Shown here: in pieces, positions 26,017-37,300 of the stretch
How the letters are laid out: every line of letters begins with the position of its first letter
Numbering within the stretch: the first letter of the stretch is position 1
Assembly: GCF_902859875.1 (NCBI RefSeq)
Contig: NZ_CADIKF010000007.1
Span: 1-64,000 of the forward strand
Source: Paraburkholderia solisilvae
Lineage (GTDB): Bacteria > Pseudomonadota > Gammaproteobacteria > Burkholderiales > Burkholderiaceae
Direction of reading: 5' to 3'
Length of the DNA: 64,000 nt
Program-made: the position numbers and the translations under genes
The notes under the pieces: model-generated
The model's database searches: none
Seen by the model: the letters and a program-made list of their open reading frames with translations, nothing else
Told to the model about the DNA's origin: nothing

Positions 26017-28797
26017 CTAAACGGCGGTGCGGCCGCTTTCCGTGCCGAGCCCAAGGACACTCTGCACGGCTTCGATTCGCGAGCTTACATTCAGCTTTTC
26101 GAAGATGTTCTTCAAATGCCACTTGACTGTTTCAGGCGCCACTTTCAACGATCGACCGATTTCCTTGTTCGACAGGCCACGGGCGACGTGGTTGAGAATC
26201 TCGAGTTCTCTCGCGCTAAGCATATCTGTTGCAGTCGTCACGGCCTGGATGGTTGCGGGGGATGCAAGCGATAGAATGCCGAGGTCATCGAAGGCGGCCA
26301 ATAACCGGTCGACATAGACCGTTTCCGGCGTGGAAACGCCCTTTGAAATCTGGCGAAATCGCTGCAGCAACGCACGCACCGGCTGCCCTTCATCCACGAA
26401 GCTATTGACCATGCCTATCGCTCGTCCGATGCTTAGCGCGCGCCCGAGTACGACGAACGCCTTGTCGGAATCTCCGCACTGCTCGAGCGCAACAGAAAGC
26501 AGCACGGCGATCAGCGCCTCGTGACCACGCCAGCCCAGCGCGGCCACGGTATCAAGCGAACGTGCAAGCAACGCGGCGGCCTCGTCAGCCAGGTTTTCGG
26601 CAATCAGCACCCGGGCCTGGAGCAGGCAGTAGCTTGTCCAGGTTTCCACGGCGGAGCCCATCCGCCCCTCGCACATCGCTGGAACAGTCGCGCTGAGTTC
26701 GTCAGCAACCTGTCTTGCTTGGGCAATGTTGCCTTCAAAAAGGAACAATCTGACCGTCTCGGCATCGCACGCTAGCTTGAGACGCAGCCACTGCCGGGTG
26801 AGCGCGACCTGTCGGCCGTCTTCGAGAATGGCTAGCGCCGAACCGGTTTCTCCGTTGCGCCACAAGAGGCGTGACGCACAAAGCGTATGCCGTATCAGCG
26901 CCCCAAGCGGGGACGTTTCCAACGCAAGCGTGGTGCGACCCGCGATCAACTCCCGTGCTCGCTGCACCTCGTTGCATTCGTAACAGATCGATGCAAGACA
27001 ACCGGCTAGTCCAGCCACGCCGGCTGACGATCGGCCGATAGCGATCTCAGTGCGCTGGAGCGCCGACTCGAAAGCGTGCCTTGCCTCATGCATCTCCCCA
27101 TAGACCAGGGCGGCAAGGCCGTACATCGCGTGTCGAACCATATCGGAGTAGATCGGCTCGCGGCTATTGCCTACCCGCTCCTTGGCGACTTCCCATATGC
27201 TGCGTATCTGGTCAAACCTGCCCCGGTACATCAAACCGAAGAATTGCGCAATCTGTGCATAACGCTTTGCCCAAGGCGCCGTAGACATCATCGAGGCCTC
27301 GGCGGCGAAGCCGAGTGCAAGCGCGCGTTCGCTGTCGTCGCTGATACCGGCAATCATTGCGCTGACTGCGTTCACCTCCGACAATGTGGCTGCTTCGACG
27401 ACGTCACCGTCATCGCGGCGCGACCGATTGATTTCATCGGTAATCACGCTAATTTCCTTCGTGGCGCGAGCCGGTTGCAGCGAGAACGCAAGCGCCCACG
27501 CTTTCGCAAGACGCAAACGCACGCGTCCCGCGATGGCATCCGGTGGCAGTTTCCCGATCCACCCTAACAACGTGTGCGGCTCAGCACGCTCGAGCATCTC
27601 CATCGCACAGTTTTCGACCCACTGTGCGGCCTGTTCGAGTTCACCCGCGGCTAACGCGTGCCTGACTGCTTCGGGCCAGAGACCGGCTTGCGCGAACCAT
27701 TGGTACGCGCGGCGATGCAGCAATGGAACCTCGCGCGGCATCTGCCGGATCAGGCGTCGCCGAAGCGCGTCGGATAGCAATGCGTGATAGCGGTACCAGT
27801 CCTGCTTGTCATCAAGCGGCCGGATGAACACATTGTTCCGCTCCAGCCAATCGAGCTTTTCCCCGCTTTCTGCTGCGCCGCCCATAACGGCATCGCAGAC
27901 GGCTTGGTTGAGTCGCTCGAGAATGGATGTGTGCAGCAAGAACTTCAGCATCGGCGGCGGCAAATGTGCAAGCACCGTATCGTCCAGATAGCGATCGATT
28001 CCCGAGCTGGTTCCAGCGAGATTACTGGCAACCTTAGCCGCATCGCCGGCCTGATTCAGTGCCAGGGTGGCCAGTTGCAAACCTGCTACCCACCCTTCAG
28101 TCGCTTCGTTCAATAGCTCGACACTATTTCGGTCGAGCAGCACCGTGCCGGTCTGGTTGAAAAACGCCTGTGCATCGTCCATTGAAAAGCGGAGATCGTC
28201 GACATTGATGCGCATCAGCTTCTCTGGCGATCTAAGCTGACCGAGCGTCAAGGCCGGTTCACCGCGCGCGCCGAGCAGGACATGCAAGTTCTCGGGTGCA
28301 TAGCGCAGCAGACGCGACACCACCGCGAGAACCGGCTTCGCGGTCAGACGGTCGACGTCGTCGAGCACGAGGAAAACACTTTGACCATACGCGGCGATGC
28401 CGTTCAGGAGCACCGACACGACTGTTTTGATCGGGGTCAGCGCATCATTGTTCAGGAGTTGTTGCGCCGGCGAGGCGATGTCTTCCGACGCGCGGGAAAA
28501 TGCCGCTACCAGATAGGCGCCGAACTGCTGAGGGTCGTCGTCCTCTCCGTCGAGGCTCAGCCACGCGACAGGATACTTTTGCTTCGACAGCGCTTCACTC
28601 CATCCTGCAAGCAATGTCGTCTTGCCGAAACCCGCAGGCGCGGTGACGATGGTGACGCTGCCCGGCCGTCGTTCACGGAGCCGTTCGATCAAACCAGGTC
28701 GTTGTACCCATCCCGATGGAAGACGGGGTGGCATCATTTTTGTTTGGATTAGCGACACGCTCCATTTGCGAGCGGCGCCGTCTGAATACGTTCCCAT
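26017..28797 (-). CDS. LuxR-family regulator of the MalT/LAL type
   Basis: A 926-residue ATP-dependent transcriptional activator. The N-terminal STAND NTPase domain has Walker A APAGFGKTTLLAGW near residue 53 and Walker B VFLVLDDVDRL near 140. A long TPR-like helical sensor region (about 400-830) follows, and the C-terminus is a LuxR helix-turn-helix (LSARELEILNHVARGLSNKE, then TVKWHLKNIFEKL). This architecture matches MalT and the large ATP-binding LuxR (LAL) regulators, which bind an inducer in the TPR region. The ATG has a GGAAAGGAATAAA ribosome site. It lies about 490 bases from the end of the T6SS arm on the same strand. It is a possible T6SS regulator, but nothing in the sequence shows this. 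Confidence 0.9.
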   Translation of the reverse strand: MGTYSDGAARKWSVSLIQTKMMPPRLPSGWVQRPGLIERLRERRPGSVTIVTAPAGFGKTTLLAGWSEALSKQKYPVAWLSLDGEDDDPQQFGAYLVAAFSRASEDIASPAQQLLNNDALTPIKTVVSVLLNGIAAYGQSVFLVLDDVDRLTAKPVLAVVSRLLRYAPENLHVLLGARGEPALTLGQLRSPEKLMRINVDDLRFSMDDAQAFFNQTGTVLLDRNSVELLNEATEGWVAGLQLATLALNQAGDAAKVASNLAGTSSGIDRYLDDTVLAHLPPPMLKFLLHTSILERLNQAVCDAVMGGAAESGEKLDWLERNNVFIRPLDDKQDWYRYHALLSDALRRRLIRQMPREVPLLHRRAYQWFAQAGLWPEAVRHALAAGELEQAAQWVENCAMEMLERAEPHTLLGWIGKLPPDAIAGRVRLRLAKAWALAFSLQPARATKEISVITDEINRSRRDDGDVVEAATLSEVNAVSAMIAGISDDSERALALGFAAEASMMSTAPWAKRYAQIAQFFGLMYRGRFDQIRSIWEVAKERVGNSREPIYSDMVRHAMYGLAALVYGEMHEARHAFESALQRTEIAIGRSSAGVAGLAGCLASICYECNEVQRARELIAGRTTLALETSPLGALIRHTLCASRLLWRNGETGSALAILEDGRQVALTRQWLRLKLACDAETVRLFLFEGNIAQARQVADELSATVPAMCEGRMGSAVETWTSYCLLQARVLIAENLADEAAALLARSLDTVAALGWRGHEALIAVLLSVALEQCGDSDKAFVVLGRALSIGRAIGMVNSFVDEGQPVRALLQRFRQISKGVSTPETVYVDRLLAAFDDLGILSLASPATIQAVTTATDMLSARELEILNHVARGLSNKEIGRSLKVAPETVKWHLKNIFEKLNVSSRIEAVQSVLGLGTESGRTAV

Positions 28798-29286
28798 GAC
28801 TATTTATTCCTTTCCCTCGAAGACTTCACATCGACGGCTTCCATTGTCTCCATGGGCGCTTTCTGACGTCGCGATCGGCATCTGCTGGGCCTGCGGCAAG
28901 AGCCTTTGCTGCATCAAGGAAGCCGATGGTAATCCAAACGTTCAGATATCGCTGCAAAAGCGCGCGGTCGACCGGGAGACAGGCGATGTTGTTTGTTCTT
29001 GCCAGCGTGGGAAGCGAGGCCGGATTTAATTGATAGGCCAAGGTGAAAGATCGCATCGGTCGTTTGTGATGGGGGCGGGAGGTGCACATTCGCAAGTTGT
29101 AGTTCAGTTCTGCAATATCTCAGGCAACGGCGCTGGCCGGGTGAAAAAACATTTTCTGACGTCGTCTTTTGCATCGTGTTGTCGCGGATGCGAACCGGTG
29201 GATTGCCATCCGACGAGGCCGCACGCGATAGGCAACTTCCGCGACTTCAGGCATGCGCAATACATTGCGCAGCACGTCCACGACAA
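28798..29286. other. Intergenic stretch between LuxR regulator and tssJ
   Basis: About 490 bases. It should hold the LuxR promoter and the 3' end of the tssJ transcript. A small dyad GCGCAAT-ac-ATTGCGC lies near 29255-29270 without a T-run. A 76-codon open frame on the minus strand (28826-29053) has no ribosome site and no recognisable similarity and is not called. Confidence 0.45.
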
Positions 29287-29820
29287 TCACGGAGCGGGCC
29301 TCTCCTTCGGGATATCGCCAGCCACGACCAGTTCGTCGTCGACCAGTTGCAGCTTCAGCGGGTCGTCGGCAGAGAGGCTTTTCTTCGGGAACACGCGGCG
29401 CCAGTTAGCGCCGCCCGCAGCGTCGCGAAAGAATGCGACGACGGCCACATACTGCGTATCGGCGCGCATCGGCTGCGACAGGTTCACAGCGCCGCCCGGC
29501 GTGACAATCGCGCTCGCCGTATCCTGCAGATCCTGGGCAAGCACGGTGCGGTCGTTCTGCAGCAGTTCATCGTAAGACGCGGCATCGAATGTCTTGCGGT
29601 CCTTCAACTGGTACACGCGTATCGCGACCGACAGTGGCTGTTCGGCCGTCCCGCTGTTCAGGGAAGCGCGGGCGCTCAGGTCCACGTTCAGTGTCTTGAT
29701 CGTCTTGTGGAATACGGCGTTATACGTGTTCGCGGTACCGTCCGACACCGACTGCCACGCACCGCACGCCGATAACAGCACGCTTGCGCAAACAACGGTC
29801 ATGGTTGGGATTATCTGCAT
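29287..29820 (-). CDS. tssJ: T6SS outer-membrane lipoprotein TssJ
   Basis: A 177-residue lipoprotein of the VasD/SciN/TssJ family. The signal ends in lipobox LSAC, giving Cys19 as the lipidated residue. The mature domain is the expected beta-sandwich, with LSVAIRVYQLKDRKTFDAAS and DDELVVAGDIPKERPAP near the C-terminus. TssJ anchors the TssM-TssL membrane complex to the outer membrane. It is the last gene of the left arm; an AAGGAG ribosome site separates it by nine bases from tssG. Confidence 0.93.
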   Translation of the reverse strand: MQIIPTMTVVCASVLLSACGAWQSVSDGTANTYNAVFHKTIKTLNVDLSARASLNSGTAEQPLSVAIRVYQLKDRKTFDAASYDELLQNDRTVLAQDLQDTASAIVTPGGAVNLSQPMRADTQYVAVVAFFRDAAGGANWRRVFPKKSLSADDPLKLQLVDDELVVAGDIPKERPAP

Positions 29821-29829
29821 CGGATCTCC

Positions 29830-30933
29830 TTAATTTTGGCATTCGAGAGAGTCGTACCGGCCAAGGCGTATCGTCACCATCTGGTCGGCTGCCGGCGAGA
29901 TCATCGCCGTCCACGCGAGACGCGGCCGGTGCACGCCCGCGGGCGCAGTGCCAGCCGTCAGCGCAAGTTGAGGCGCATTCGATGCCGGGATCTTCATGCA
30001 GAGAATCGCATCGGCCTTTTGGCCCAGATACACCGCCACGAAGCGCATCAGGTCGTGGTGTAGTGGTTCACCCGGCAGCAGCGCGTGGGTCTGCGCGGCA
30101 TCACGCGGCAGGATGGTGACGAGCACCGCCTGTGAGTGGTCGAGCAGGCGCGAACCGAGTACATGCCCGTCACCGAGGCCGCTTAGCGCCGTGCCTGCGG
30201 CAGCGGCCCGCTGCGGCGACCTGGCTGTCAGCCCCTGAGGCGTGCCGACAGGTGTCCACACCGGATAGAACTCGCGCACCGCAACCTGTGCACCGTCCAG
30301 CAGATGCCGCACCACGCCTGCAAGCCCTTCAGCTGGACGCGTGCGTTGCGTAAACAGCCCAAGCAGAGCCAGCAGTCTTGAAGGAGCGAGGCCTGACTTG
30401 TACGCCGCGTTGCCTATCCCGAGACCCGCCAGGCACAGCAGATAGTTCGAGATATCATCGGTCCCGCCAGCACGGAAGTTGACCGGATAGTGGTATTTGA
30501 GCCACGCGCGATAGAGAAGCGTGACGACGCGATGATTGAAGATGTCGAGAAAGGCCATCGCCTTCTCGTGTCCTTCGCGTCGCAGCACGATATCGTCGAT
30601 CAGGTGCGACGGCATCGCGGCGTTTACGCCGTACAGCCCCAGGAAGGTCGTGCGCACCGCGGGCGGCGCGTCCGGCCGCTCTTCATCGAACTCCACCGCC
30701 GCGACTTCGGAACCCGGAAAGCCTACGCGTCCTTTGGGCCGAAAGCGCACGGGTTCGTGTTCCAGCGCGTCCTGTGAGCCAAAGCGCGGGAGATCCGGCG
30801 TATGCGACTCGAGCAGGCGGCACAGCTGAAAGATGTTCATCCGCGGCGCGCTGGCCAGCACCTCACGCACGAACGGTGCGAGCTTGGGCCTTCGAAAACC
30901 CACGTCGTAGCGCACGTCGTCAGCTTCACTCAT
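29830..30933 (-). CDS. tssG: T6SS baseplate protein TssG
   Basis: A 367-residue baseplate wedge subunit (ImpH/VasB, DUF1305 family). Typical segments are FQLCRLLESH near the N-terminus, EVAAVEFDEERPDAPPAVRT leading to TTFLGLYGVNAAMPSHL, and FLDIFNHRVVTLLYRAWLKY in the middle. It acts with TssF and TssE in the cytosolic baseplate. The start at 30933 gives an ATGA overlap with the tssF stop, implying coupled translation; an in-frame start at 30966 would lengthen the overlap. Confidence 0.93.
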   Translation of the reverse strand: MSEADDVRYDVGFRRPKLAPFVREVLASAPRMNIFQLCRLLESHTPDLPRFGSQDALEHEPVRFRPKGRVGFPGSEVAAVEFDEERPDAPPAVRTTFLGLYGVNAAMPSHLIDDIVLRREGHEKAMAFLDIFNHRVVTLLYRAWLKYHYPVNFRAGGTDDISNYLLCLAGLGIGNAAYKSGLAPSRLLALLGLFTQRTRPAEGLAGVVRHLLDGAQVAVREFYPVWTPVGTPQGLTARSPQRAAAAGTALSGLGDGHVLGSRLLDHSQAVLVTILPRDAAQTHALLPGEPLHHDLMRFVAVYLGQKADAILCMKIPASNAPQLALTAGTAPAGVHRPRLAWTAMISPAADQMVTIRLGRYDSLECQN

Positions 30934-32708
30934 ATCGGCGCCCGATCCGACTTGCTCGCCGGCCATTCGATACGCTCCTGAGACGGCAGACTGATCATCA
31001 CCAGTTGCGTGAACAGATTCACGTCGGCATACAGTTCGAAGAAGCGGTGCAGCAGTTCCCCGAAGAGCATCAGATCGCCGACGCCCGCGAACGCCCGGCT
31101 GTCGAGCGTCACCTCGATCTGCAGACCGCGTTCCACCGCGCCGCCCATCACCTTGCGCACGCCTTTTCGGGTGACCTTCTGGATGCCGTCAAGACGCCGC
31201 CGGTTCATTTCGCCATCGGTCCAGTCGTATAGCGCAAGCGTGCCGCGCAGCACTTCGGCATCGATCAGCGACAGGTAGTTCGGCGTTAGATGGGACAGCA
31301 GGCGCCACTGGAAGCGGTCGCCCGTCGGCGGGTGCAATGGCAGAGTCGGCGACACGAGATTGCGCACGCGCGCTACGTTCGGCACACCGCTCATCAGTTC
31401 ATTGATGCCGGCCTCGCGGAGACCTTTGCGCGGCAGCATCCCGTTTGTGCCGGTCACGCGCAACGAGAGCGTCTCGCGCGGCAGTCCTTCCGCGTTCTCC
31501 CACGCGTGGCCACCGAGCACCACCCACGTTTCGTAAAGGCCCTTCACGCCCTGCTGCACGCGCGTGTGATAGTACCGTTCCGGCGCGTCGTGTCGCAGCA
31601 TGCCGCCGCGATGTTTGAAACTGGAGAACGGCACGTACTCGACACGCGCTCCCGAGTCGTGATCGTGTGCGTCGACGGCGTCGACCGAATAGGTTTCGAC
31701 GTGGCCGCCGTGGCGCTGACGCGGCCGCACCACGTATTCGGTTTCGTGGTGGTCCACGCGAACCGGCTCCGCATCGAGCCGGAACAGGTTGATGATCGGC
31801 GTGCAGAAGAGCCGGATGTTCTTTTCGGAAAATCGCAGGTCCGCCGGATAGGTCTGGTTGAGCACAACCTCGACCTCGAATTCAGTGACGGTCGGCGCCA
31901 GTGCGGCGAGATCGATACCGAACAGATCCACGAACAGGAATTTCTCGGGAAAGCTGAAATATTCGAGCAGCAGTTGATAGCCGCCGAACGCGTTGTCCGG
32001 CTTCGGCCACAACCGCTCCTCCGTGCCGAAGCCGGCGGGCGCGAAATACGCATCGCGAAGCGAGCGGGGTTCGCCCGCGTGCGCGTCGGGAATGCGCAGC
32101 AGGACATCGTCGACATGGCGCGTGAGCGCAAGGTGCAGCGCCATCGCGACCGGCCGGTCGGCGTTCAGATAGAGCCGCAGGTAACGCGCACTGAGCGTGT
32201 CCTGTCGCGACTGCGCCTCGATCTGGAACGACAGGCGGATGGTCGAGCGCCCGTCGGCCCGCGACGCGACCCCCGCCGTTTTCAGGCGCAACGGCAGCAG
32301 GTCGACGGGCTGCGTCGTGCGGTATGTACAACGCGTGCCTTCGGCGCCGATCGGGTCGGAACGGACCTCGATGCCCGCGGGAACCGATTCGAGTTTCTGA
32401 AGCGTGCCGAAATCCGGTTCGAATTCGAGCACGGAGAGCGATGGCAGCGTGCGCAGATAGTGCGGCCACAACAGGCTCACCAGCGATTCGGTAATCTCCG
32501 GCAGCTCGTCGTCGAGCTTCTTGCGCAAACGCCCGGTGAGAAATGCAAAGCCCTCGAAAAGGCGTTCCACATACGGGTCCCGGTCGCCTACGCGGTCGAG
32601 ATTGAGCATGTGCGCGCGATCCGGATGTGCTTGCGCGAACTCCCGGCCGGCTTCGCGCAGATAGCGCATCTCGGCTTCGTAGTAGTTCAGTGTGGAGTCG
32701 TCGTCCAT
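30930..32708 (-). CDS. tssF: T6SS baseplate protein TssF
   Basis: A 592-residue baseplate subunit (ImpG/VasA family). The N-terminal signature LNYYEAEMRYLREAGREFAQ is followed by DPYVERLFEGFAFLTGRLRK, with DELPEITESLVSLLWPHYLR soon after; all are classical TssF landmarks. The length is normal. An AGGACAT ribosome site precedes the ATG, and the gene starts 29 bases after tssA. Confidence 0.95.
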   Translation of the reverse strand: MDDDSTLNYYEAEMRYLREAGREFAQAHPDRAHMLNLDRVGDRDPYVERLFEGFAFLTGRLRKKLDDELPEITESLVSLLWPHYLRTLPSLSVLEFEPDFGTLQKLESVPAGIEVRSDPIGAEGTRCTYRTTQPVDLLPLRLKTAGVASRADGRSTIRLSFQIEAQSRQDTLSARYLRLYLNADRPVAMALHLALTRHVDDVLLRIPDAHAGEPRSLRDAYFAPAGFGTEERLWPKPDNAFGGYQLLLEYFSFPEKFLFVDLFGIDLAALAPTVTEFEVEVVLNQTYPADLRFSEKNIRLFCTPIINLFRLDAEPVRVDHHETEYVVRPRQRHGGHVETYSVDAVDAHDHDSGARVEYVPFSSFKHRGGMLRHDAPERYYHTRVQQGVKGLYETWVVLGGHAWENAEGLPRETLSLRVTGTNGMLPRKGLREAGINELMSGVPNVARVRNLVSPTLPLHPPTGDRFQWRLLSHLTPNYLSLIDAEVLRGTLALYDWTDGEMNRRRLDGIQKVTRKGVRKVMGGAVERGLQIEVTLDSRAFAGVGDLMLFGELLHRFFELYADVNLFTQLVMISLPSQERIEWPASKSDRAPI

Positions 32709-32737
32709 GAAGATGTCCTGTCGTATTGGGCTAACGG

Positions 32738-34327
32738 CTACAGCAGCGCCACCGCGCGAGCCGGGTCGAGCACGGTCAGTTCGCCGCGCAGCTTCTCGAT
32801 GCGCTGAGCGAGTGCGAGTTTGTCGGCATCCTTGCGCGTCAGCAGCGCCTTGAGCGTGGTGAGCAGGTGATGCTTGACTTCGAAGGTCAGGGACGGCTCC
32901 CAGCTTGCAAGCCGATACGCCTGTCCGTCCTCGTCGAGTTCACCCAGCAGATGCAAGGCCGTGTCGGCCCTGCCCGCGTGGCCGGCCACGCGCGCCATCA
33001 CCCAGCGCTGCAGATAGCGCTGACGCCCGGACCGGATACCGGGCAGCGCCGCGAGCCAGGCGAGCGCGGCGTCAAGGCCTTGCGACTGCGTGAGTTCGCG
33101 CGCCTGCTGCTCCATCTCCTGCCAGTTGCCCGACGCGCCGTTTTCGTCGTCGGTCGATACGGGCAGCGCGGCAACGGCCTCGCCTTCGTCGAGATTACGC
33201 ACGACCGCGTGACTTGCGATCCATTCCAGCGTGGCATCGTCGGCGAATGCGGTACCGTCGTTGAACGCGAGCCGTTCGATTCCGTTCAGACGCTCGAGGA
33301 ACAGCGCAAAATCGGCCCGCAGGATGTCCCGCCACTCCGTGTACGGTGCGCCGGCATGATCAAGCGCGATGTGCTGGAAGTACTGCAGGTCGAGCCACAG
33401 ATGATTGACGCCCTCCATGTAGGCGCCTTCCACGCGCTCCAGCAGTTCGTGCCACTGCTTCTGCAGCACAAGGCGTTTGAGTTGCTGGCGAAGTTCGGAG
33501 CGCGGTGGCGCAAGCCGTGTACGCCCTTGCGCGTCGGCCGGTGGCACATCGTGAAGCGTGTCCCAACGCACGCACCGGATCAGGCGAACCGATGGCAGGT
33601 AGCCGTGCTCCTGATCGCGCAGGAACTGGGCGATCAGGCGGGACTGCTCGAGTGCGTCGCGTGTCGACGCGATTGCCGTACCGCCTGACAGCAGCAAGCC
33701 GGATGCGCCCGGGTGCGTTATGGATGCGGCGGAGTCTGCCCGCGCCGGCTCCTCCTTGCCCTCGAAGCGCGAAATGAGCGGCTGGAGATTCGGTCTGGCC
33801 GCATCGGGCCATTCGCCGGTGCGACCCATGATGAGATTCAGGGCCGCCATCGCGCGTTCGAGATCGGCGGGTGCAAAGGCGTCGTGCCGGTCGAGCTGAT
33901 CGAGCACGCGCGCCGTTGCAACCCATTCGAGCGCGATGCGCTTCGCTTCGTCACGGGCAGGCAGCAATGCAGGTCCGAAGCGATCGACGAGCGCCGCGGC
34001 CAGTTCGAGTCCATCGGCGAAGCCCGCTGCGCCGTCCTGCCGCACCCGTGCGAACACGTAGTAACCGGCGAGGCGCAGATCCTTGCCGACTTCCTTAATG
34101 AGGTGCTCGCACGAACTGGCAATCAAGGCGTTGTCGATATCGGAGAGCTTGCCGATCTCTTCCTTGACAACCATGAACGCGTCGTCATACCCGGGGTCTC
34201 GCCCTACACCGTTACCGTCTACTGAGATAAGCGGCTGTAGCCAGTCGGACCACGTATCGATGCGTGCGCGCACGAGTTCGTCCGGATTGCGCGCGCCGAA
34301 AAGCTGTTTGAGAAAATTCGCGAACAT
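32738..34327 (-). CDS. tssA: T6SS protein TssA
   Basis: About 529 residues. An N-terminal ImpA-related domain (about residues 1-160, with DPGYDDAFMVVKEEIGKLSD and a WLQPLI motif before it) is followed by a linker and a helical C-terminal region (WLAALPGIRSGRQRYLQRWV) of the VasJ-like type. TssA proteins coordinate priming and polymerisation of the sheath and inner tube from the baseplate or distal end. The ATG at 34327 is chosen; a GTG two codons upstream lies within the tssM stop. Its position between tssM and tssF fits the operon. Confidence 0.88.
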   Translation of the reverse strand: MFANFLKQLFGARNPDELVRARIDTWSDWLQPLISVDGNGVGRDPGYDDAFMVVKEEIGKLSDIDNALIASSCEHLIKEVGKDLRLAGYYVFARVRQDGAAGFADGLELAAALVDRFGPALLPARDEAKRIALEWVATARVLDQLDRHDAFAPADLERAMAALNLIMGRTGEWPDAARPNLQPLISRFEGKEEPARADSAASITHPGASGLLLSGGTAIASTRDALEQSRLIAQFLRDQEHGYLPSVRLIRCVRWDTLHDVPPADAQGRTRLAPPRSELRQQLKRLVLQKQWHELLERVEGAYMEGVNHLWLDLQYFQHIALDHAGAPYTEWRDILRADFALFLERLNGIERLAFNDGTAFADDATLEWIASHAVVRNLDEGEAVAALPVSTDDENGASGNWQEMEQQARELTQSQGLDAALAWLAALPGIRSGRQRYLQRWVMARVAGHAGRADTALHLLGELDEDGQAYRLASWEPSLTFEVKHHLLTTLKALLTRKDADKLALAQRIEKLRGELTVLDPARAVALL

Positions 34328-34329
34328 GA

Positions 34330-37300
34330 TCACTCGACGTCAGGGATGGCGCCGTGCGGCAGCGGCACGGCCGCATGCCGGGCTGCGGCGATGGCTGAGG
34401 CAGGCAGCGGCGGCGGGCCAGCGCTTTTCATGGCAGCGGAAGTTGGAGTCGGCGCCGGCGCAAAAATCCGCGTGGGCATCGTGAAGCCACGCAGCGCAAG
34501 CAGTTCGAGCGGCCCCTTGCCTGCGTCCGTGCGCATTACGTAAGTGATCGGATGCGTGAAGGTCTTCGGGAGCGCGACCAGCGGCGCGCCCGGCAACAGG
34601 CTGCCTGTGTCGTTCGCCGGTGCCGGCACTGCGCCGGTAGCCGTTGACGCAGGCGCGCTGCCCGAGGCGCCTGGCGTCGCCGACCATGTGAGCTTGAACC
34701 GCGCATCCGACAGTGGTTCGACTTGCGCCGACTCCAGCATGCGGATGAATGCCCAGCGGCCATCGCGTTCGAAGCTTTTGTTCAGCCCCGACTGAACGGT
34801 CTGCCATTCGAGGCGGGTACCGGTGACAAGCAGATCGTTGCCGGGCCACACAAAGGGCTGCCAGCGATCGGCCTGGTTGAAATACTTCAGCTTCTGGCCG
34901 TCGATTGTCAGCAGCGTTTCGGTCACGTCGCCCGTCGGCTGCGGCATCAGGTCGAAACGATACTGCGCGGCGCCCGACGCAAGCAGGTGCGACGCAATGC
35001 CTTGCAGCACGTTAAGGCTGCGCAGGAACGCTGGGTCGAACCGTATGCCCTGGCCGCCTGCGCTGCCCGGAACCCACTGGTCACCGTGCAATTCAAGGGC
35101 GCCGGCCAGTTGCTGGTTGATGAATGCCGGAATAAGTCCGGTCTGGTCGCGGATGAAACGCACCAGTTCGGGAAACGACGCATCGTCGCCGCTGGACGCA
35201 AACGGGTAACGTCCCTGGAAGGACCGCGCCCACGGTTCCACGACGCTTTGCCGCCATGCATCGTTCAGGCTCGCCTGCGCGGGTCGCAGCACGGCCTGCA
35301 TTGCCTGATCGACCGGGCGCAGAAACAGTGAATCACCGAGGCCTGACCATTGCTCGCCGAGGCTTGCCGCAATCAGGCTCGCATAGTTGCGGGTATCGGA
35401 CAGGTCGGAGTTCTTTCCCTGAAACAGCGACTGCGCGACCTGCTTCGCCTGGTCGTCCATGCTGCCGCTGTTGGTCATCGCTTCGAGTTTCAGGCGTAAG
35501 GTCGTCACCGCGTCGAGATAGCGCGACATGCTCATGTTCGATGCTGCACTGCCTTGCAGCTGGGCCGGACTGACGAGGCGCAGCACCGGACCGAACGCTG
35601 CATCGAGCGGTGCGGCGGGCAGCATGGCCTTCACCTGCCCCTCGGCCTGGCCTTCCACCTGGCCGGCGTACTCGTGCTTGCCGATCAGATTCTGCGCCTT
35701 GGCGACGAGTGTGTCGGACAGCGACTCCACGTTCTCGCCCGCGCGGCCCTGGTAATCGAGCGTTTTCATCAGTGCGATCAGAGGCGATTGCCGTGCATCC
35801 GCGAAGAGGCGCAATTGTTCGGCGACCGCTGGAAGTGTGGCGGCGGGTTCCCACTGGATTGAGTTGGCGAAGCTCTGCCAATGCTGCGCGTAGTCGTCGA
35901 AGTACATCTGACGCAGCTCGTTGCGCAGTACCGCGGCTGACTCTAAGCGTGGCTGAATGGAAGACGTTACGCCAAGTGTCCAGTCTGTTGAAACGTCCTG
36001 GCGCGCGGCGGCTTCGTCGATTGCCTGCACAATCTGGCCGTCGAAGGCCTGCCGCGTATAGACGCCCGGTACCGTCGCCGATGTGTGGAAAAGGCCTCTT
36101 GCATCGGTGCCGGCGAGCATCGTTGCGAGGCTCTGGTCGCCGTATTTTCCTGCCGCTGCGTCGAGGATCGAATGGTAGAGGGTGTCTGTCGAGTTCTTCA
36201 CGCCTGTGATTGCAAGCAGCGTTTGGCGCGTGCGGTTAACCAGATCGGTGCGGGGCTGGATCGCCCAGCCGGGATGAGTCGGTAGATGCTGGGCAAAGAA
36301 CGGGAAAAATTGATGCGCGAGGTCCTGGCGTTCGCCGAGTGTCAACGCCGCACGCGTTAACCAGTTGTGTGTCATTTCTGGCTCCATCTGCTTCGCGTCG
36401 GCGCGTTGCGGTTCGGCCATCATGAGGTAGGTCTTGAGCGTCTTGTGGCCTTGTACCGCCTGCTGGGTCGTTGCTGAGTCAGCGATGTCGGTGCGCATGG
36501 CTGCGATGGATGCGAGTGTGTTTTCGAGGCCCTGTTGCGTGGGTGCTACCAGCAGGCTGTGGCTGGCCGGGCCGTACGCCTGCCACAGCCCGCTCAGGAT
36601 GGCAGCATCGCGGTTCAGTCCGAAGCGGGCATACCACGGAGCACCGTTCGTCGCGCGGTATTCGAACCGTTCAATGTCGTGCTGCAGATCTAGTAGTGCG
36701 CGCAAGCCCGGGTTGTCGTCGCGCGCCTTTGCAGCCCCCTGCGCTACATTCTTCGCGAAAAGCAGTTCGCGCGTGTTCGCTCCGGCCGAGATCGCCATGC
36801 CGGTGATCCATAGACACGCGCACGCCGTTACGATGGTTGCGCCTATCGTGCTCGGATGCCAGCCGACCCGACGACCACCCGCACGACGACCTTGCACACC
36901 GAGTTGCCGCCAAAAGACCGCGCCCCTTATTCCCTCATCCTGCGTTACCGCAGGGCCCTCTCCGGCCGGTAGAAACCAGACGCCACGCGGCGCCATGGGG
37001 ATATGGGTAGCGTTGGTCAGCTCAGTGCAGAGTCGGGCCATCGTCATGGCCGACTGATCGAGGCGAAGCGACAAAGCTGCCATATAACGGCTGCGACTGT
37101 CCTTTTCGACGCGTGTAGTACCGGCGATCGCAAGTCGATCGCCAAGCACCTTCAGAGCGCGAAGCGTAGCTGCCTCGTCGTAGCGGCGAGGCAAAACACA
37201 GCCGATGGGCTCGTCCACGTCTCGCTTGAACGCGTCGAGGCCTGTGTCGGCAAGCATATGGACTGGCGCGGACCAACGGAGAACACTCGCGATGCGCGAG

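Noticed and set aside
28826..29053. Small minus-strand open frame between the LuxR and tssJ genes
   Set aside because: No ribosome site, no recognisable similarity and odd composition; kept only as a note in the intergenic entry.
31290..32807. 505-codon plus-strand frame opposite tssF
   Set aside because: Antisense to clear TssF motifs; a GC-bias shadow.
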